Position numbers and translations under genes: made by a program | Source of the DNA: Welwitschia mirabilis | Lineage: Eukaryota > Gnetophyta > Gnetopsida > Welwitschiales | NCBI GenBank assembly: GCA_051453625.1 | Contig: JBOZIK010000001.1 | Location: 192,240,498 to 192,304,497 of the forward strand | DNA: 64,000 nucleotides | Direction of reading: 5' to 3' | The notes under the pieces: generated by a model | Told to the model about the DNA's origin: nothing | Database searches by the model: none | What the model saw: the letters and a program-made list of their open reading frames with translations, nothing else | Part shown: one piece after another, positions 36,160 to 47,160 of the stretch | How the letters are laid out: every line of letters begins with the position of its first letter | Numbering within the stretch: the first letter of the stretch is position 1

Positions 36160-36262
36160 GTGAGGGGGATGCAAAATCAAAATTTGTTGTGGCTATACCG
36201 CATCCAAGAATATAGCCACCACAATTACCCATGTGAACGATTTAGTTATGCCTAGTGCCTCA
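36160..36262 (-). repeat. Relative of the SINE-like body
   Basis: About 90 bases (AATATAGCC, then GATTTAGTTATGC, TAGTGCC) align with 35160-35262. The tRNA-like head is not recognisable next to it. It may be an older copy or a related repeat. Confidence 0.5.
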
Positions 36263-36575
36263 AAATATTCTAAGGAAAGAGATGGTTTAATTGTGTTTAA
36301 GAACTCAAAGTATGCTAAACAAGACATCCAAAGATATGAACATGATTTGTAAGGCCTTAACTTATAGTAAGCAAAGCATCTTAAGGTTTAAACTTTATAA
36401 GAGCTTTAATGTAAGAAATTAATATTGAATTTATTATTTTTAAGATTAGCTTGTGATAATCTTGATCAATGTGGCCCAATTTCTCATAGTTAACCTTAAA
36501 AAGAAATTTACAAAACGAAAGAAGGTGGTACAGGATTGGCTACTTTGTCACGGAAAACAAATGAAAGTGGTAAAG

Positions 36576-36581
36576 GATAAG
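36576..36581 (+). promoter_or_regulatory. I-box (GATAAG) upstream of psbTn
   Basis: GATAAG lies eight bases before a G-box and about 190 bases before the start codon. I-box plus G-box pairs are known light-response modules of nuclear photosynthesis genes. A second GATAA lies at 36614-36618. Confidence 0.6.
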
Positions 36582-36588
36582 GGATTGC

Positions 36589-36594
36589 CACGTG
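36589..36594 (+). promoter_or_regulatory. G-box (CACGTG) upstream of psbTn
   Basis: CACGTG sits in GCCACGTGTT, a strong binding context for bZIP and bHLH/PIF factors. It lies 170 bases before the start codon. No TATA box is visible between it and the gene, which is not unusual for photosynthesis genes. Confidence 0.65.
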
Positions 36595-36763
36595 TTAAAC
36601 GCTGAGTGAAGAAGATAAAGATGAGATGGATGAGGAAATCCAAAAACCATGAATAAGCGAAGTCTCGCATTTCCCTTTGCCTTAAGCACATCCTTCGTAC
36701 GTTCATTCTTTTTATCTCTGCAAACTCAGAACTGCAAATTCACACAAAAGCAATCACCGAGAA

Positions 36764-37150
36764 ATGGCGAGCATAAGCATGTCGTCGTCGGCGAGGAGCC
36801 TCTCAACGGCGGCGACGCCCAATGTCCCCTCAAAAACTGTTTCCTCTTCTGCGAAAGCCGCTGCTTCTTCTCCCAACCTCAAAGCTTGTCGGGCTCTCAA
36901 AAACGGCTACAAACAGACCGTGAAAACGCAAGTGGAAGAGGCACAGCTGCACAAACGAAGGGCGCTCTTCTCAGGCGCTGCTTTGGCGGTGGCGATGTGG
37001 GCCGGAAACCGAGCGTTTGCGTTTGCAGAAGAAGAAAAGAAAGCGGAGGCGAATGAACGCAAACAGCCGAAGCCGGGCAGCCCCGAGGCCCTCGCTCAAT
37101 ATTACAGAGTGTGTCGCACCATGCCTACCGCCCGTATCTGCCACAACTGA
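36764..37150 (+). CDS. psbTn: Photosystem II 5 kDa protein PsbTn, chloroplast precursor
   Basis: PsbTn is a small nuclear-encoded subunit of photosystem II on the lumen side of the thylakoid. The single open exon encodes 128 residues. Residues 1-60 are Ser/Ala/Lys-rich, as in a chloroplast transit peptide. RR at 65-66 with a hydrophobic stretch 67-81 and an AFAFA site near 84-88 form a second, thylakoid-lumen signal; the twin Arg suggests the Tat route. The mature C-terminus has PKPGSPEA, Cys117, TMPTARIC and Cys126, the hallmark of the family. The mature part seems about 10 residues longer at its N-terminus (EEEKKAEANERK) than the usual ~30-residue peptide. The start is the first in-frame ATG; another ATG at 36649 is in a different frame. 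The gene is GC-rich compared with its surroundings, and intact. Confidence 0.93.
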   Translation: MASISMSSSARSLSTAATPNVPSKTVSSSAKAAASSPNLKACRALKNGYKQTVKTQVEEAQLHKRRALFSGAALAVAMWAGNRAFAFAEEEKKAEANERKQPKPGSPEALAQYYRVCRTMPTARICHN

Positions 37151-37412
37151 TCTCTTCTCTTAATTTCTTCTTGCCTCTCATTTCCTCCACTTTTTGTCTC
37201 CACTTCTCCTTCTTCTTCAGAGGTTCCTTGTATTCTGTAAAGTCTTCTTGGCCGTTGTTTATTTATTGTAAAACCTAATCTCTGTTGGTTGATGGTTTCA
37301 AGTTTTTCTGCTCTGCGTTTCTATTTACGTGAAGCCTGCGTGCTTTGAAATCACTTAGTTTTATTCCAAATAACGTAGCACCTTTGGAGTTTAATATGGA
37401 ATATATTGGAAC
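37151..37412 (+). other. Probable 3' UTR and downstream region of psbTn
   Basis: T/C-rich sequence follows the stop codon. No perfect AATAAA is seen in the first 200 bases; TTGTAAA near 37266 and AATAAC near 37369 are possible weak signals. Confidence 0.4.
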
Positions 37413-37721
37413 TTGGAGATGGATGAAAGGCAATCATGGTTTTCTAGCTGTGGAAGAGTTTGGTCTAAACACACAAAGAGAGATGAAGTTAGCTCTAAAA
37501 CCATAAAACTTGGAAAAGCCTGGATAAAGAAATATTTAAAAAGGAGACTGAAATTATACCGATTGAAAAGGAGACTAAAATTATACCGATTGATGATAAG
37601 CTACAATCTTGATGAAGTGTTTCGTATATGGAGGAATATGAGTCCGGCTTTAAGCATGGAACAACGCTAATGGCTTCTTCCCATTTTGAACGGCAAAAAA
37701 AAAAAAAAAAAAAAAAAAAAA
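37413..37721 (+). other. Poly(A)-ending segment with 27-bp tandem duplication
   Basis: An open frame of 85 codons (37413-37670) holds a repeated KRRLKLYRL block made by a 27-base tandem duplication (about 37540-37593). Poly(A) of 27 residues (37695-37721) follows within 30 bases of the stop. A retroposed transcript would look like this, but no target-site duplication was found and the protein is not recognised. Confidence 0.4.
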
Positions 37722-39585
37722 CAGGAACAAAGCTTATTGGCAAAACTTTAATAATTACAAGATGGAAAAATGAAAGAAAAGACCTAGCCCATGGAAAATT
37801 GAATTAAGTGGGTAAAAAAGTAACAATGGAGTTTAAAAAATCAAAACCTTAACAATGCACTACTAGTCCAATGCAAATAAAGAAAAATAGAAATGGATGT
37901 CGAAATAATATTAGTAATCAAACCCACAACCACAAAGGCACGAAAGCATTGCTCCACCATTAGGATGCCTCTTTAAAGAACTACACATGAAAATATAACT
38001 TTCAATCCAAAAAGAAAAAGATATTAACTAATACTTCACGATTAGATAAATATAAAAAGATCAATTGATTGCCAGGTCATAACCTAAGCAAAAATAAAAT
38101 AACACAGTCCTAACATCCTAAAGCCCTATATAATCCAAATAAAATAAAATTAAGATTTTGCAACTTTCCTAATCATTTTGTTTCCCACTTTGGGTGTGAG
38201 TCGACAGTTGCATTCAAGGTAGGATGTGAGAAGGCTTACTTAGTGGAGGTCCTCTAGTGAGGTACCCTAAATATTTAACAAGGTCCATTGGGCAAATGTT
38301 CAAGAAGCTATGTGAGGTAATTGACCTCAAGCTAAACCTTCTTCTCTGAATTTTTTTTTTTAATACAACATGTTATAAATTGTTTGATTTTTCTTGAAAA
38401 TCTAAAAAAGAAGGAATTTGTACGTTTTGAAAAAGAACTTTACAATGAAATCTTCATAGATAATATAAAACATAAGGTTGCATGCAATACTAGATAAAGA
38501 CATTGGCCTTTACTAGCTTAGGATTATGTCCAAAAACTATAAACATTTTGTCTATTAGTCATATCTAACGGGCATTAATAGATAATGTCCAAGCTTTAAT
38601 GATGAAACTGAATGTTACAAATGGGGATAAGGAATGGAATGCAACTTTGTGAAGAGAACTACCTAAAAATATTTTTTTAATGAAAAAGATACTAGTTAAA
38701 GTACTCATGTCTTAGAAACATAGGGATTTTCTAAAGAGGTAAAAAATCTTTTAACCCATATACTTTAGTATCATCCATTTCCCATTTTCTGTTTAGATTT
38801 TAAGAAATCATTGTATCTTCTTGCAGCAAATTGTAGCTACTTTCTAGTCTATAAGGTGGAACCTACAAACCATTTTCCCATTGTAAATTCTATTGTATTG
38901 ATTCATTATTATCATCATTATTTATCCTATCCTCTAGAAAAGTGAATTATTAGCTATGAGATCTCTTAATGTTATGCATAGAACCATAGAATGACTTAGA
39001 CAAGTCCTCATGATAAATAATTTCCATTAAAAACTAGGCATGCTAAGTTTACCAAACCTCTTTACATCCAATAAGCTACCAATTTAGGTTTCGAAGAGTC
39101 TTTCAAGAGACTTCCAAGTAGAATTCGAAGGGTGAAATCCTCCAGGTTGTGAGTCTATCTAGAAGTAAAATAAAGTACAAGAAAATGTTAACCAAACACA
39201 AAAAAGAAAAACATAAATGCATAGAAATTGAGAACAAACAAAATAAATTTTATGATGTGAACTAAATAAATTAAGAATGAATGAAACAAAACACCATTGC
39301 ACGCATTTGATTGGGCATAGTACAATTTACATAGTCACATGAAAAGAGATGACTCTTTATGAAATGACCTATGAATAGTTGCGATGCTTTGTTAAGAGTA
39401 ATTAATGAAATTTTACAAAATTTTGATTTGATTAAAAAACAAAACCTTTAGAGTGTTTTGTTATAAGGAAACAAATTTTGTTAATGAAGAAAAGACATAT
39501 TATTTTGTGCTTTGTTGTTTTATGCTTCGTTGAATTGTGTTTTGTCTGACACTCTTTCTCACATGTCTAAGCCTTTATCTTTGAT
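37722..39585. other. AT-rich sequence, nothing recognised
   Basis: No protein motif is visible. Part of it may be the 3' end and LTR of the copia fragment that lies next on the - strand. Confidence 0.4.
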
Positions 39586-39589
39586 TTGT

Positions 39590-39990
39590 AGAGCTTTCAT
39601 GAACTATTAAAATTTTCCTTCTCTAATTAGCTTTATGAGTCCATCTACTATTTGTGATTGGGTATTGATGTAGCTTGATTGAATGAATCCTTTATAGTAT
39701 AATTCTTTAGTATAATGGAACTCAACTTTGATGTGCATCATCTTATCGTGAAAACTGGAATTCTTCACAAGTTTGATTTTACTTTGCTTGTCATAATGAA
39801 TGGAAATTTTCACCAATATCTCTTAGGATTTGATGAATCCACTTTAATTTATGACATAAGATTGATGTTGTAATTGCTTCAATTAAAAAAAAGCACTATT
39901 GTCTTCTATAACTGAACTAGCCATGAAACAATCTCTCCATTAAACTAGATGACATAACTTGTGGTTGATTCACTCTATTTTGTTATCACA
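39590..39990 (-). pseudogene. Copia RNase H fragment
   Basis: The - strand frame 39607-39816 (69 codons) reads NSSFHDKMMHIKVEFHY, then GFIQSSYI.TQSQIVDGLIK. This is the end of the Ty1/copia RNase H (NP.FH.R.KHIE...HF, then L...Y..T..Q.ADI.TK), and it marks the end of the polyprotein. The part before it (up to about 39990) is more decayed. No further copia protein was recognised to the right, where a gap and an unrelated element follow. Confidence 0.8.
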
Positions 39991-40088
39991 ACCTAGCCTT
40001 CGATTTCTCTTAAAAAGCAGTTTTATAAAATTTAATTGCTTAGAATAAAGCGATTATATTCAAATTCTTACTTATTGTAAGATTTATC

Positions 40089-40116
40089 CACAGGATTTAC
40101 ATTAGGAAATCCTGTG
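40089..40116. other. Perfect 10-bp hairpin
   Basis: CACAGGATTT and AAATCCTGTG form a perfect inverted repeat around an 8-base loop. Its role is unknown. Confidence 0.8.
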
Positions 40117-40221
40117 TGATGATGGGTCCCTTAACCCACTTACTTGTTATAACCCACATTTTGTAAGCTTTAATTAATAGAGTTTCTAAACTATGTAAAA
40201 CATTTTTTATATTAATTCTAA

Positions 40222-40321
40222 NNNNNNNNNNNNNNNNNNNNNNNNNNNNNNNNNNNNNNNNNNNNNNNNNNNNNNNNNNNNNNNNNNNNNNNNNNNNNNN
40301 NNNNNNNNNNNNNNNNNNNNN
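40222..40321. other. Assembly gap (100 N)
   Basis: Exactly 100 N, probably of unknown true size. Confidence 1.
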
Positions 40322-40587
40322 TAAAAGAAAAATCTAATTTAAGAGCACACAATAAAACTAAAAATTTCACAAGAGATTTTCCAAGATGATGCATGTATGA
40401 AGGCTCAAAATTGTGAATGCAAGGGTTGAATGATGAACGAAATTTATGTAAAGAATTCAAAGATGAGAGAGTATCCTTATAAATATTTATGCATGAATTC
40501 ATAAAAATTGGATAAACATCAATAGTAGAAGTAAAATTAATATGTTCAAGGTCAAAAACCTTTGTGTCTTAGCTTCTTTATGTTTAC

Positions 40588-41037
40588 TCAATAACTTATG
40601 CAAGACATTAATTTGGAATGAAGACAAGATGAATTAGAGACCATTGGAGAAGATGAATGATCATTAAGAAAAGTATCAAAAGATGATTCCAAAGTTATAG
40701 AATATTTGTCTTCTTCACTAAGATTCAAGTCTTGTTTAGAAGATAGTGACATGGTTGGCTTAAGAGTTTGTTGAGAAAAAGATAATGGTTTTTCAAAGGA
40801 TGGATTATGGAAAGTATCTTGACTACTATTCTCCTCTTTGATAGGGTTTCTAGGGGATTCTTTTTCAAATGATTGCTCAAACAGCAATGGTTGTAATTCA
40901 ACATTTTCCTCATTATTATCGCTTATTGACTCATCCTCTATTTTGTAACTCTCTAATTTGTAGTCTCCCTCAAATGATTGCTCACTTAGTATTGATTGCT
41001 CGTCATCAAATATGTCTAATACTACTTCAAAGTACAA
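40588..41037 (-). CDS. Acidic Ser-rich open frame of an Athila-like element
   Basis: An open frame of 149 codons on the - strand is rich in Glu, Asp, Ser and Asn, with two related SEQSFE/FEQSFE blocks. No known domain is recognised. It lies about 1.5 kb inside a tRNA-Asp-type primer site on the same strand (42590-42607), the position where Athila-like elements start their gag region. It is probably the N-terminal part of that element's gag or a separate small frame. The frame is cleaner than its neighbours, though stops reappear on both sides. Confidence 0.45.
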   Translation of the reverse strand: MYFEVVLDIFDDEQSILSEQSFEGDYKLESYKIEDESISDNNEENVELQPLLFEQSFEKESPRNPIKEENSSQDTFHNPSFEKPLSFSQQTLKPTMSLSSKQDLNLSEEDKYSITLESSFDTFLNDHSSSPMVSNSSCLHSKLMSCISY

Positions 41038-42589
41038 CCTATTTGTACATGATTGATTACTCTCTAAGGCATTTCTAAACTCAAGATCCTCTTAGATATC
41101 CTTTTTGGTTTCTTCATAGTTTTCTTCATGGGTTTCTTCCTCGTTCCTAAGGAATATGATTTGGATATCATCGATTCTAGTCTGAATATCTGAGATTTAT
41201 GGAATGTACGGAGATTTTATTTTTCTCGTTATTGGTTAAGAGCCCTAAGGATTTGAGCATTTGTCTCAATCATTTGTTGAAGTTAGTGGTTTGTTCCAAA
41301 GATTGCGAAGGGGATTGAAGCATGTTGGAAGCATCTTCTAAAAATCTTTGAAGGTATCTTCAAGGAAGGTGAAGCTATTTGTTAGATGTAGGAAGATGAT
41401 AGGTATAGGTCAAATAATCAAGGGTATTAAAGGGAAAATGAAGGGTAAGGATCAAAGCATAAATATGAAAATGATGATGAAGGATAAGGATTGTGAGGGA
41501 TGATGGAAGGCATGGGATTAAACCTTTATTTTTTGACATACATATATATATATTTGGAATTTAGAGTTGCAAGAAGATTGGTCTATGTATGGTGATGGTT
41601 GAAGATATGCTCCAAAGGTCTATCTAGTGTTGAAAGAATCTAGGAGTTGTGAATGGTATGAATTGTATGGAAGGTCGTCCCCTAGAATTTGTTTTAGTTG
41701 AATGAAGTCTGTTACAATTCACTTAGGTTAATTATGGTTCTAAAAATTATAAGGGTAAATAGGTTGTAGTTCAAAAGGTGCTTCAAATAGGTCATGGATC
41801 TAACTCATTGCTAAGATTTAGAAAATAATTTATACTTTTAGCTTAAGGTTTATGTTTTCTTAACTTTTTACAGTTTTAGAAGAAGCTTGATATCTTAAAC
41901 GTTTCACAGAGTAGCCAAGAGGTTTTAGGTGAAGTTTCAAAGAGTTTGGAGCAAGAATGCTGATGGCACTAGTCAAGAAAGGTAATAGCGTCAATTATTT
42001 GAAGTAGGTTAGGTCTGGAAAAACACAGAGATCTCATTTAGTCTACATGATAAGTTTTATGTTATAGGGTTTTAGAAAATTTAAGCAGAAAACTGAATCA
42101 ACTATAGCTTAAAAAATTACAACCTAGGAAAGTAAACCCTACACATTTTTTATTTTTTTTAAAATCCTAACAAAAATAAAACTAAATAGAGCTAAAAATT
42201 TTATAAACATTTACAGAAAGCATAGAATCACAAAATACAAAAAAATCCTTAGAGTTTAAAATTTACTTTTTCTCATTTTTCGATCTCAATTTTGATTGGA
42301 ACTTGCAGGAAGTTCATTAGACTACAACATAAAATATCATATATGAAATTTATTTCAAATTAGAATTAAAAAAGGAAACAAAACTCAGAAAGTAGACCAG
42401 TTTGAGTTTTCCTAGAAAAGGACTAATACGCACAACTAGAAGAAAAAGAAAATACACAAACAAAAGAGAAAAGGATTAGTACAAGTATTACTAGAAGAGG
42501 ACAACTACCCGCCATTAAAAAGATAAATAGTAACTAAAAAGATTACAAGAAGAAAAATCATGCACTCATGAAAAGCTACCGTGTCAATA
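41038..42589 (-). mobile_element. Leader of an Athila-like element
   Basis: The stretch lies between the primer site and the acidic open frame. No gene is seen. It contains a short (AT)n run near 41540. A long untranslated leader is usual for Athila elements. The rest of the element appears to be missing to the left of 40588. Confidence 0.45.
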
Positions 42590-42607
42590 TCCCTCGCAAT
42601 AGCTCCA
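42590..42607 (-). other. Decayed tRNA-Asp primer site of Athila-like element
   Basis: On the - strand it matches TGGCGCCGTTGCCGGGGA at 13 of 18 positions. Next to it, on the left, the text GACACGGTAGC resembles the start of Athila-type leaders. The 5' LTR should begin just to the right. Confidence 0.7.
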
Positions 42608-42610
42608 AAA

Positions 42611-43880
42611 TTTATTTATGTATTGCAGTGAACCGGATTTAATTGAGCTTCCACTTATTTCCACAGGGATATGTGTTATAACTTAATCAAAAGGATGATG
42701 ATTAATTCAACTTGCAATGAAAAGGAAAATAAAAGATAAAAATAGAGTTTAAGACTTTATTAGTCTTTCTTGACAACACAAGGGAATGAAGTGTTCCAAA
42801 GGTCTAGTTGGTTTATCCAATACTCTAGCTTCCTCCAATGACTTCTATATCTTAAAACACAACTAAAATCTTCAAGTTGTTAAGGCTCGGTAGAGAGGCA
42901 TAATCCCATCCACCACATGAGTGACATTGTCTTATTTAGTTCTTCTAATCCTTCATAGCCCTTTAGAAGCATAGAAAGTATGAATAAAAGTGCACAAAAT
43001 CCATCAAATGATCACAACTATGATACTTCAGAAGTAACCTCAAACAACTCCCTTGGTAATAAAAGAACTTGATAATAAAATAGACCCACCTAAAGATTGC
43101 TAATACCAATTTATTATGCATTAAAAATAAAAGAATGAAACTCACTTAAGAACTAGCTCTATCTAAAGACTGCTAATGTCAACTGAATTGTGTATTAACA
43201 ATGAAAGAATGAAAAACAATTCTTTTATTAAAATCTAAAAATATACATTACATCAAAAGAAGAGAGGTGAAGATGAAAGACTTATCAACTAGCCTTGAAA
43301 TAATCCACTCACAAGAAAGATGATCAGAACACCATGACATCCTAGTGCCCCAAGTTTTTTCACATGTTGTCCAATCAAAAGATGTTTACAATGGGGGCTC
43401 AATAGATAAGGAAAGCATAAGGAGGTTTACAATTAAGCAATTACTTAAGGAGAAAGTTATAAATTATTTGGCATGTAGTTGTAAAGAGGATTCCTTTGTC
43501 TTGTAATGCAAGCAAGGTGATGACATGTCCCTTGGATAATGATGAAGCTGCCACTGAATGCTATGTCATGTGTCTTTCACATGATCATCCTCGTTGTTAC
43601 CACATGCTATTGTATGTGTCACTTTATACTTCTTCCATGTGTCGTCAGATTTGAAGATTTATTTTGGATTACTTCTAACTTAGCCCACAAGTGCAGTTTG
43701 ATTAATTTCCAAAATAGATGCAGGAACATGACTTTTGAGTCAATATGCTTCATAACACTGATAGCATTGGTATTCCTAGCCGGTGACATCAATGTTATTT
43801 ACTGGAATTCCTTCAAGTTTTGTAGTGTTCTCCAAAATCTAGTAATAAACCTACTAATATTAGGAACAAGTCCATAATTT
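42611..43880 (-). other. Probable 5' LTR region of the Athila-like element
   Basis: The call is by position, right of the primer site. No partner LTR is present in the window, so the far end is unknown. The open frame 43539-43877 on the + strand matches nothing known. Confidence 0.35.
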
Positions 43881-44399
43881 CATGAAAAATAATAAAAAGT
43901 GTAGAAAACATCATTTTGTAATAAATTAATGAACCACATGTCTTTGCCTATGCAAAATTGATCAGTTATACTTGTTTCTAATGTCAATTTCTGCATGTAA
44001 ATAGTGCTAAACTTGTATCATTATATAATTATAATATGCATAACATAATTGCATTGAATCACACTAGAATCAAACATGATTATTAGTAAAAACTCATAAT
44101 GGTTTGCTATTTCGTACTTATTTATATTTTTATGTTATAAAACACATGGACATTTCCAACAATTAGTATCTATTTTTATAAATTCACTAATATGATTAGT
44201 GGATTTTCAATAATGTTCTAATCTAGGTTATACTCCTAAATTTTTTGGTTGAGTTTTGGAAAAAGTCGCTTCCTATGAAAGATTCCTCGTTAGTGCTAGC
44301 AAGATTCTATGTCTAGAGAACTTTTGAAAACATAGAAAAGATCAAACAAGTATACTTTCAACCAAAATGAGATTATAAGACATTGCCAGTGAAATATGA

Positions 44400-44580
44400 A
44401 AATATACTAATATTGTGCAAAGTATCTAGAACTAGGGAATACACAAAGCGATTATGCAGTCAAAAAATGATTAAATGTAACTATTGTCATAAGGCAGGGT
44501 ATAATGAGAAAGACTATAGATGAAGAATTACATGCAAATTCAGTGGCAAATTAGGGCATCTAAAAAAGGAATACTAAATC
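44400..44580 (+). pseudogene. LINE ORF1 zinc-knuckle region
   Basis: Three successive CCHC-type knuckles can be traced: CKV.RTREYTKRLC, CNYCHKAGYNEKDY and CKFSGKLGHLKKEY. Each has lost one or more Cys/His. ORF1 proteins of plant L1 elements bind RNA through such knuckles. Confidence 0.65.
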
Positions 44581-44989
44581 AAGTAAAGGAAATAATAGCT
44601 GGGAAATCAAATTGCTAGGCCAATGTTAAGAAACAGTCACAACAAATTTAAAGCCTTAAGAGAGCCATCAGGTGTTGTTTAAAGCAAATCGAAAGTGTAG
44701 GAATGGATGAGAAAATAGTTATCTCCCTGTAGGATAAGGAGAACAAGTGGGACTCTTTTGCCCCACTGTAGAAACCACAAGGGAATACAAGATAGATTGA
44801 AGAAGAGGAGGCAACAAAATTCTCCCCACCAACTCAAGGACATGAACTTCATAATACAAGAGATAGACCCATAATTAGAAAAGAGAAAAAGAAGTAAACC
44901 TAACAAACAAGTCTTAAGCCACAATAAAGGATGCAATGGAAAAGCACAATAGGCATTAGGAAAAACAATAATGATAGTGTTATCTTTGA

Positions 44990-45640
44990 ATATGAGGGTG
45001 ATGGGGACCTCTTATAAACGAAAATCTTTGTTTTACATTATCAAGATTGGAATGTGGATTTAGATTGTATCCAAGAAATCAGGATTCTCACCTTTAAAGA
45101 ATATATCTTTCCATAACAATGGAAAATAGTTTATATTACCAGTAATGATCATGCATGGAACTTCTTATAGCTAGCAAATTACCTTTTGACATCATTGCAC
45201 AAAACACTTGGTATATTGACATTCCAGTAAGGATATAATTATTATCAATTATTAGGGTCCACAGAACCCCAATAACCACATTAGTTTGATTAGGAACATG
45301 ATTAGGGACTTCCTGAATTAGGAATGGCTAATAATAGAAGAGTTCAACTAATGCTTATACTGGTGGGAAAAATGGGGTAGTAGCCACTAGAATCAAAGAG
45401 AGAAGTATCTAGACATACTCCAAGAGAATGACATGCATGATCCAATCATTAACAACAGAAAGTACACTTAATCTAACAAACAATATGGTGCTCAAAAAAT
45501 TTTACCCAGAATTAGCAAAGCTTGGATCTCTAATAGGCTAGCAGCCACTACCCCATGTACCTTATATGGCCTTCCAAGAATGAGATCGGATCACAAACCA
45601 ACTGTTGTACAAATGGGGGAAGATCCACCCTGCCACAACA
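44990..45640 (+). pseudogene. LINE endonuclease remains
   Basis: The clearest block is YGLPRMRSDHKPTVVQMG at about 45565-45620. It matches the SDH.P(I/L) motif that closes the AP-type endonuclease of L1 elements; this endonuclease nicks the target DNA. Other parts are strongly decayed. Confidence 0.65.
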
Positions 45641-46249
45641 CCTTTAAGTTGAAATGAATTAGAGTATATTGTTGAGAACATCTAGAGTATGTATCGAACA
45701 TTAACTAATGGGAATTCTTCCTACGAAGATCATGTCACTTAAAAGAAAGTTTAAAGGACTAGTCTAGGGACGATAGGAGAAACTTAGAACATATAGAGTA
45801 GAATTTCTTAACTAACTCAATAGCATTTAAAAGACAAAGGAAAATGATCCAAGTAGAGATAACCAAAGAAACAGAGATCTTATCTAATGTTTACCATCTC
45901 TATAAGAAAGAAGCATGTTACTGGAAACAACGGTCAAGAATTAAATGGCTCAATAAGTGAGAATAGCAATCCAATTTTCTTTTTTTCTTTTTTTTTTTTG
46001 TTTTGGCTAGCAAGCAAGCTACCATCCATAAGCCAACTCGATCTGAAGATCAAGACATGATGATAAAGACATTTCGAAAGAAAAAAGGAATACCAAGAAT
46101 TTCTGTAGAGTATTACAAGGATCTCTCAACAAAGAGGGCCCAACAAAGAACTTCAATTTATGTCAGACCCTAAACAAGGAAACTAAAGAACATTTAACAA
46201 AATCGTTCACTATTATGTAAGACCCTAAACAAGGACGATAAAGAACATT

Positions 46250-47160
46250 TAATGGAATTGTTCACTATTTAGGAAATAGCAGTGGCCATCAAGATCATGC
46301 AACATAATGGGAAACCTAAGCTTAATGGATGGCTGATGAAATTCTATAAAAAGTTTTTTGTGTTTTTCCTTATGTAAAAAAGAATATCACAGACATGGCG
46401 AATGACATGCTTAATCATGGCAGGATAAATAAGAAGGTTAACTAAACAAATATTACTAACATACCAAAGAAGAAGGATGCTATCACCCCATTGGATTTTC
46501 AACTCATTAGCATTCATAATGTTATCTACAAAATCTTTACTAAAGCCATAGTCAGACACATTAGCCCTATCTTAGCAAAGCTCATCACCCGAGTTGGGTG
46601 AACTTTCTCGAGTTTTGGTATATCCAAGATTAAATTATTATAAATCATGATCAAATCCATTCATGCTAAACTCATAGATTTCTTGCTATGTTCATCAAGA
46701 TGGAGATAGACAAAGCAAATGATTTAGTTAAATGGATAACCTTGCAATAAGTCTTCATAAAAAATGGATTTCTAGACTAGATGGTGAGTCTTTTCCTAGA
46801 CCAAACAACTAGATTCTTAGTTAAAATAAATGGCATGCCATATGGTTTGTTCGCCCCTCATCTAGAGGGCTTGGATAAGGGGATACGTTATCGCCCTATC
46901 TCTTCATGATGGTCATGGATATTATGAGAAAGATTCTACAAAAACATAAAGCAAAAGATATATCTATAGGCAACTAAGTCTTCTTAAATAATCACTATGC
47001 TGACAACACCATGATTACTATAAAAGGCATGAGCAAAGATGTCAAGGCGATAGTATGCAATCCTAGTGAATTCAACAATCTAAGAAAGCTCATAATCAAT
47101 TAAAACAAGTTCAAAACCTATTTCTTCAATACTCCTAGTAGTTATAAGCAATTTATTATG
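46250..47160 (+). pseudogene. LINE reverse transcriptase remains
   Basis: Pieces in shifting frames follow L1 RT order: KKDA..PLDFQLI near 46470 (usually P.DFRPISL), GDTLSPYLFMMVMDI (46880-46925; usually RQGDPLSPYLF) and HYADNTMI (about 46992-47015; the FADDT catalytic block with its second Asp changed to Asn). IIN.NK follows, as in L.IN..KS. The polymerase cannot be active. Confidence 0.85.

Noticed and set aside
36649-37056. 135-codon frame overlapping psbTn
   Set aside because: It is in a different frame from a well-recognised protein and has no motif; it is discussed only as an upstream ATG.
44679-44936. 85-codon hydrophobic - strand frame
   Set aside because: It is the opposite strand of decayed LINE sequence and has no motif of its own.
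46344-46559. 71-codon - strand frame
   Set aside because: It is the opposite strand of the LINE RT remains.
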